Source: Centropus unirufus (lineage: Eukaryota; Chordata; Aves; Cuculiformes; Centropidae). Taken from it: a DNA stretch of 64,000 nt. Below, piece after piece: positions 58,601-64,000 of the stretch. The stretch lies in the NCBI GenBank assembly GCA_013397695.1, contig VYZI01000285.1, positions 957,851 to 1,021,850 of the forward strand, read 5' to 3'. Both the position numbers and the translations under genes were made by a program. Under the pieces are notes generated by a model, which did not search any database, was not told the origin of the DNA, and saw only the letters and a program-made list of their open reading frames with translations. Each line of letters opens with the position of its first letter. Positions within the stretch are counted from its first letter, which is position 1.

Positions 58601-61200
58601 GGTTTTTAGCACTGGGCCCCTAGGTGAATTTCAGTTGTTCCCTGAGTGCAGCAGTTAAACCAATTCAGGTTCCATAGAGCCAGTTATTCATCCAAAGATG
58701 AGTCATTTTCACCCCAGGGGGAAAATGCCTCGTAATTCAGCACAGGATGTTGGTTTTGTCTAATGCCTCTGGGGTTGTTCACAATTAGCTGATGAATTAT
58801 TCTGAAGAAATCAAGTTACCTTCCAGGAATTAATGGAGAAAATAGTATGTACGGGCTTAGAAATGGCACTGTTGCCCTTTAATGTCTTTTTTTTTTCCGT
58901 GGCAGCAGCTGGACAATTTTATTTCTAAAACAATAAGTAACTTTGCAGTCATCTGCAGTCCCTCTTCTACCTTACCCAGACTAGTGATCAGTATCTGTGC
59001 AACTTTAGGACTGCCTCACTTTGAGAAAAGAAAAATAAAAAAAATAAGAAGTTTCTGATTCAGCCCAGCACAGACTGAGAAAGTTTCTGGAGCCTTGAGT
59101 ACTTTCCTGGCCTTTTTTTCCAGCAAAGCAACTCAGTGCTCTAAGAACCAAGCTAAATCCCTGGCATCTCCAAGTAATGCTGCACATTACGAAGGTGCAT
59201 TTATTACATGCTACATAATTTTTGAAGCACACACAAGTACAGCTAGAACATTAAGGGAGTTAAACCAGCAAAAAATCACTATTACAGGGATAAAACAGAC
59301 ATCACAATCCAAAGTCATCTAGGCGTGGAAAAAGAGGCTTTTTACCTTCCCATTTCTCAAAACCAGCTCACTAGGATGCAGGTTCAGTGCCTGTCTACAA
59401 AGCTGATGAACTCTGACCTGCAGAGCTGCAGCTGCAGTGATGGCACTTCTGGGTTCACATGAGGTATCTTTAACCATTTTTTAAATTTTTTTTTTTTTTT
59501 TTACAAAAAAAGATTCCTTTCATAATAGTTTTCTACCTGCATGGAATTTATAGCTTTTGCAGGGTCTGGTCTCAGTTTCTATAATTCATAATGCAAGTCC
59601 ACAATTCTGACAGTGCCCCTCAGATATTATTTACCACCTCTTTTAATGGCCTAAGCATTGTTAGGAGCAGAAGCAGTTTATTTAACAAACACTGGAAATC
59701 AGCATCCCAGAGGCTGAATTTTCACCACACCTGATATTCAGCAGGTATTTCCCTGCCTCACAAATTTGTAACTATGCATAACCACCGCCAATACTTAGCT
59801 TTTTGGGTTTTTTTCTGCCACGACACACTCGCTAGAGTCCTTTCTTCAAGGTTCAGGATATTATTGTTTTGTCTTCTAAAAGATATTGTTTAATTGAATT
59901 TCTGAATGTAGGTTTAGAACATGGTCAGATAAGGCTAGCTCGGGAAGCAGAGCTGGAAGGAAATCCAGCAAGCTTCTGAGAAACCTTTCCAGGCTTGGAA
60001 GCAGCTACGCTGTTAGGCACATGCATGTTTTATCCATGCACAACCCACATCACTTTCTGGAAGAGGTAACACCTGTTAGGTTTGGTCACATAACACCTCC
60101 GCCCAGGTGTAGAAACAAGAAGTATTTTCCCCTCAAGAATGGCATTGACTAATCATTGCCATGGCAGCTTCACACCTCCCACTTACCTGATGAGGTTTCT
60201 GGTAGTTTCTTTCGAGGCTGAGAAAGAATGACCTTTCCGGCAATGATATTTTCCCATGATTGTTCTTCCCAGCTGTAGGAATGTTTAGATTGCAATGCTA
60301 GCTGGGGATAGGGCCTGCAGCTTTTGTAGAGATGATGTAAGAAGGACACGACCTAACAGTCCTGGTTGTAAAGTGAAGAGCCCATCTGAAAGTTCATCCC
60401 ACCTTTGAACCAGATGATAGCGTTACTTTATGACAAAAGGCTTGTTTTCTGTTCTACGCAGCACCCGCACCCTCTTAAAACAGCTGCAGAAATTCCAGTT
60501 TTGAGGAGAATGGAGATAAAAAAACAAAACCAAAACCCAACAAACCCCAAAACATTTTCTGACAGTGACTCTGCTCACTTTGAAGCTGGTTCCTTGGATT
60601 TACCTGGCTCACAGCTGACGTGCTGGGGATCAACACTGAATGCCTAAGCATAAGTGACAGGACCCTTGCAGAATGTTGACAAGGGTCCAATTGTGCTCCC
60701 ACTGGGGATAACTCTGGTTTTAGAAACCAAAGTTGGGCCATAACTGAGTGTAATGTCTCACTCTATCCTCTCGAAGAAGTTATGCTACGCTCTCTCCCCA
60801 GAAAATCTCTCTACAGCTGTGTGCTTTATTAAAATAATATTTGCACTGTCTTCAAGGAGCTGATGCTGGATTGCTTTGCCTGAGGTGTTAACCGTGCTTT
60901 CTATTCCTCACAGACCTTTCCCGAAGTGAAGGAGGAGAAATCACTGTACTAGAGAAGTGCAACTCGAGAACTGATGCTAATAACTTATTTCCTGCCCTGA
61001 GAACATCTCTCGGTAAGCCAATACTCTTGTGTATATTGATATACCCTGCATACATGCACTCTGCATACATGAGTGCGTGCAAGTTTATTAATGACACTGT
61101 GTATCATCGCTTAAGGAGTTTGCCTACACTAAATGGCAGCTTTTAAGGAAAAAAGAAAAAAAATCACTTTTAGACCATCAGCTGTACCAGAAGCTCAAAA
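52601..61200. other. Intergenic DNA upstream of VASH2
   Basis: About 8.6 kb with no recognisable exon, RNA gene or clear transposon; AT-rich past 56000, with homopolymer tracts near 58106 (A) and 59489 (T). In human the next gene on this side is FLVCR1, transcribed in the same direction as VASH2; no FLVCR1 coding motif was found. Confidence 0.55.
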
Positions 61201-61237
61201 AATGGTAATCTTGGCACCGATCAAGTTTCACATACAC

Positions 61238-61243
61238 TTTATT
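61238..61243 (-). terminator. Weak candidate poly(A) signal on the minus strand
   Basis: AATAAA on the minus strand followed by a G/T-rich stretch (GTGTATGTGAAACTTG). If FLVCR1 lies beyond the window, this could end its 3'UTR, but chance occurrence is just as possible. Confidence 0.15.
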
Positions 61244-61774
61244 AGTAACATATAATAGGAAGGGATGATGCTGCCCACATATACAGATACAAACAATATT
61301 ACAATTGCGGAATATTCATAAGGGATTTTTAATTTTCTTGTGAAACAAAGAATGGGACACTAACAAAACCGAAATATTACAGCAAAAATCTTGGTGATCT
61401 TCAAGAGAAGAATGAGGATGTGAGTTGTAAACATGGCTCTTACATAGAAATACATTTCTCTTAGGAATCTTTTTTTGCCTAATTCGTCCTATTCATGCAT
61501 TAGCATCACTTCTCCCTCTCCACAGACTTCAGACCAAATGGTGGAGGCGGGGGAGCCACATGGGTTACAGTAACTTAGCCTGTGGTCTATGAATCATTAG
61601 TAGCCTCTAACACGTAAGAAGGTGGTACATCCACATACTGAAAGACAATGGCTGAAAAGGTCACATGTTCCCATTTGCAGGGGAAAACTCACCAGTTCAC
61701 AGAATGGAAAATGAAAGCTATAAATGCTTATAGCTTAATGCAATTTCACTTGTCTGTAGGTGCACAAGATAGAC

Positions 61775-62165
61775 TCACAGAATCATTTAGGTTGGAAAAC
61801 ACTTTTAAGACCATTGAGTCCAACCTTTAACCTAGTACTGCCAACTCCACTACTCAACCATGTCCCTAAGCACCACATCTACACTCTTAAATGCCCCCAG
61901 AGATGGTGACTCGACACCTTCCCTGAGCAGCCTGTTCCAATGCTTGATAGCTCTTCCAGTGAAGACGTTTTTTCTTGATGTCCAATCTAAACCTTTGGTG
62001 CAGAGGCCATTTCCTCTTATCTCTTGTTACTTGGGTGAAGAGACCAACACCCGCCTTGCTACAACCTCCTCTTAGGTAGTTATAGAGAGCAGTAAGGCCT
62101 CCCCTCAGCCTCCTCTGCTCCAGACTAACCAAGCCCAGTTCCCTCAACTGCTCCTCCTAGGACTT
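61775..62165 (-). mobile_element. CR1 LINE 3' fragment in intergenic DNA
   Basis: CTCACAGAATCATTTAGGTT GGAAAACACTTTTAAGACCA, CTTGATGTCCAATCTAAACC, CAGCCTCCTCTGCTCCAGAC. The sequence AAGCACCACATCTACACTCTT points to an older CR1 subfamily than the GGGACACCTCCCA type seen elsewhere in the window. Confidence 0.85.
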
Positions 62166-64000
62166 GTGCTCTAAAAACACAATAGATAGTCCAATGATTT
62201 CTCAAAAAGCATTTTGTCATTAGGCAAGGGGCTGGCAGCGGTAATTACACACACCAGTGATTGTCTCTGAAACAACAATAGACTGTCTTGAACAAAAGAG
62301 ATGACCAAGAGGATGAAGTTATAAAAGCTGTATGGACCTGAAATGATTCACATGAATTCTTCCCACTTCTTCCCTTGTTCTTTCCTCCTCATAAAACATG
62401 AGCATTCAGCAACAGTAAGAGATACTAAAAACAAGCACCCATCTACAAAATAAATTATCTGAAGGACTTATCTACCAAGCTGAAGAAGAAAGCTCCCTAT
62501 TGCAGCAAAATTCCAGACTATGCCTTACAGGTGTGATACTTTCACACTCAGCCAACAGAAATGAGGGTTTAAGGCTATATTAGGCATCTTAAATAAAAAA
62601 GAGTCAATGCTCTTTGAGTCTCTCCCACTGATATTCTCAAAAGTTTAACATGGTCTGGAAGAAATAAAGAAAGATAAGAGTTATTTTAACAGCTGCCTAG
62701 GGGGCAGCCCTCTTGCTTAGGCCCACCATCGCATCAGTTGTCTTGCATTCTCTAGAGCTCTCTCAAAGCACTTAAAAGAAAATCACATTGAAAAGCATAA
62801 GCTGATGCATGGGATTGGGATGCCTCTCCTCACTTGGTTTCCCACTCCATCCTCTTATAGTTAGCATGCAGTTCCACGCGTTAAATGATCTCTTCTTCAA
62901 GCAGGTATGATTCTTAGCCCCCACCTCTACTCTTACTGGAGGACTGAGCCAGGCTATGAACGCTAAGAAAGTCAGAAACCCTACTTCCAGTTCCAGATGC
63001 ATGTTTGATTGGGTGGACGTTTTAGAAACAAAAATGAAAAGCAAAAAGACCAAGGCCCCATATACCCTAAACTTATTTCTGCCATGAGCTTAGAACCTCT
63101 TAACAGCGATTTTCTTGATAGACAGATAAGATTATTGCATAAAATACTGATTTGCTCTTTACTCACTCTTTATTTTGCTGCTGAGCCTTTTATTTAAACA
63201 CTATCATTGTCTGGAAATAGCTCACAGGTTTCCAATTTTCAAGCTCCTTTTGTAGGGGAAGTATTAAATCCAGGACACAATTAAGCCTTCATTATTAAGA
63301 ATATTTTCTTTTCAGGAACCCAGCAGGGTTTCCAGCATGCCAAAATCTTGTTTGGACCTTTTCACAGGGTAGCCAAGTAATTTGGCAGAAGATAAAAATC
63401 ACAAGGAGCCAGAAGGGCTAGAATATTTTTTTCAACAATCAGCTGCACATAACTAAAGGAACTGGAAACTAGCAGTGAGAAAAGAAATTAAAAAATAAGT
63501 TTTAAAAAGGGAGAAAAAAAGATCAGTCTTTGAATTTGAACAGTGTGCACTGGATATTTCAGAAAGCATTCCAGCTACTGCCAAAGACTTTCTGTTGGGC
63601 ATCTGAAAACAATTCCCCCAAACTGCAAAGATATTATCTTGTTAAGGCTTTGCAACAGCAGAAGTATATAGCCACCACGGCCCGTGAACATAAATATCTG
63701 GTCAATCTGTACCTTGCAAAGAATGCATATATTTTGGCATCCGTTATTACCATTTCTCCAAGGGGAAAAGACACCCACAGATATCAAAAGGCAGGAACTT
63801 TTATTTTGCTTTCTCAGGCTGAAAACGTGTACATCACACGATGGAACAGCTTATATCACAGCGAGTCCTTAAAAATAAAGCATTGACAATGAAAGCATCT
63901 CTACTTCTACTCCTATACTCTTGCCTGCTGCTTGAATATCTATGAGTTACTTTTCCTCTACTCTACCACACCAGAGGACTCCTTTTGTGGAGCTTGCCTC
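62166..64000. other. AT-rich intergenic or possible distal 3'UTR sequence
   Basis: No repeat, exon or RNA gene recognised. The open frame at 63530-63886 (plus, 118 codons) resembles no family I know and lacks supporting context. Confidence 0.4.

Noticed and set aside
61200..64000. FLVCR1 coding exons
   Set aside because: Expected by human synteny, but no transporter-like segment or known FLVCR1 motif appears on the minus strand.

Overview
This is vertebrate nuclear DNA, almost certainly from a bird. It has intron-split genes with GT-AG boundaries, more than a dozen CR1 LINE 3'-end fragments of the sauropsid/avian type (many ending in ATTCTATGA-like tails), and an ERVL-type solo LTR. I cannot name the species. 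Nothing prokaryotic or operon-like is present; nearly all of the 64 kb is intron, UTR or intergenic sequence.

Two protein-coding genes were rebuilt exon by exon. Positions 1109-13441 on the plus strand hold ANGEL2, an EEP-fold nuclease/2',3'-cyclic phosphatase family member. Eight coding exons run to the stop codon; only the short first coding exon (about 20 residues in human) was not found and may lie before position 1. Positions 17760-51347 on the minus strand hold a complete VASH2 (vasohibin-2, tubulin tyrosine carboxypeptidase) in seven coding exons that join in phase to 365 residues with the Cys-His-Ser catalytic set intact. The genes converge tail to tail, the order known for human chromosome 1q32, which also rules out the ANGEL1/VASH1 pair. 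The two act in separate pathways (RNA ends versus microtubule detyrosination); the proximity is conserved synteny, with no sign of joint function.

Layout: 1-420 GC-rich, pyrimidine-rich DNA, probably promoter or first-exon region of ANGEL2; 420-13441 ANGEL2; 13442 to about 14450 its probable 3'UTR, with a CR1 copy; about 14935-15297 a CR1 copy between the genes; about 15350-17759 the probable VASH2 3'UTR; 17760-51347 VASH2 with introns up to 10.3 kb; about 50900-51680 a CpG-rich VASH2 promoter/exon 1 region broken by a 150-N assembly gap; 51680-64000 intergenic DNA with CR1 copies and no recognisable coding exon.

I found no undescribed biological system. The items most worth a second look are: an upstream in-phase alternative donor in ANGEL2 exon 2 that would recreate the human-like protein; a 5-codon uORF whose stop overlaps the VASH2 start codon; a 676-bp solo LTR with perfect 5-bp target duplications, lying in sense inside VASH2; a polyglycine-coding triplet repeat in VASH2 exon 1; and a 19-bp tandem repeat in VASH2 intron 4-to-3 sequence.
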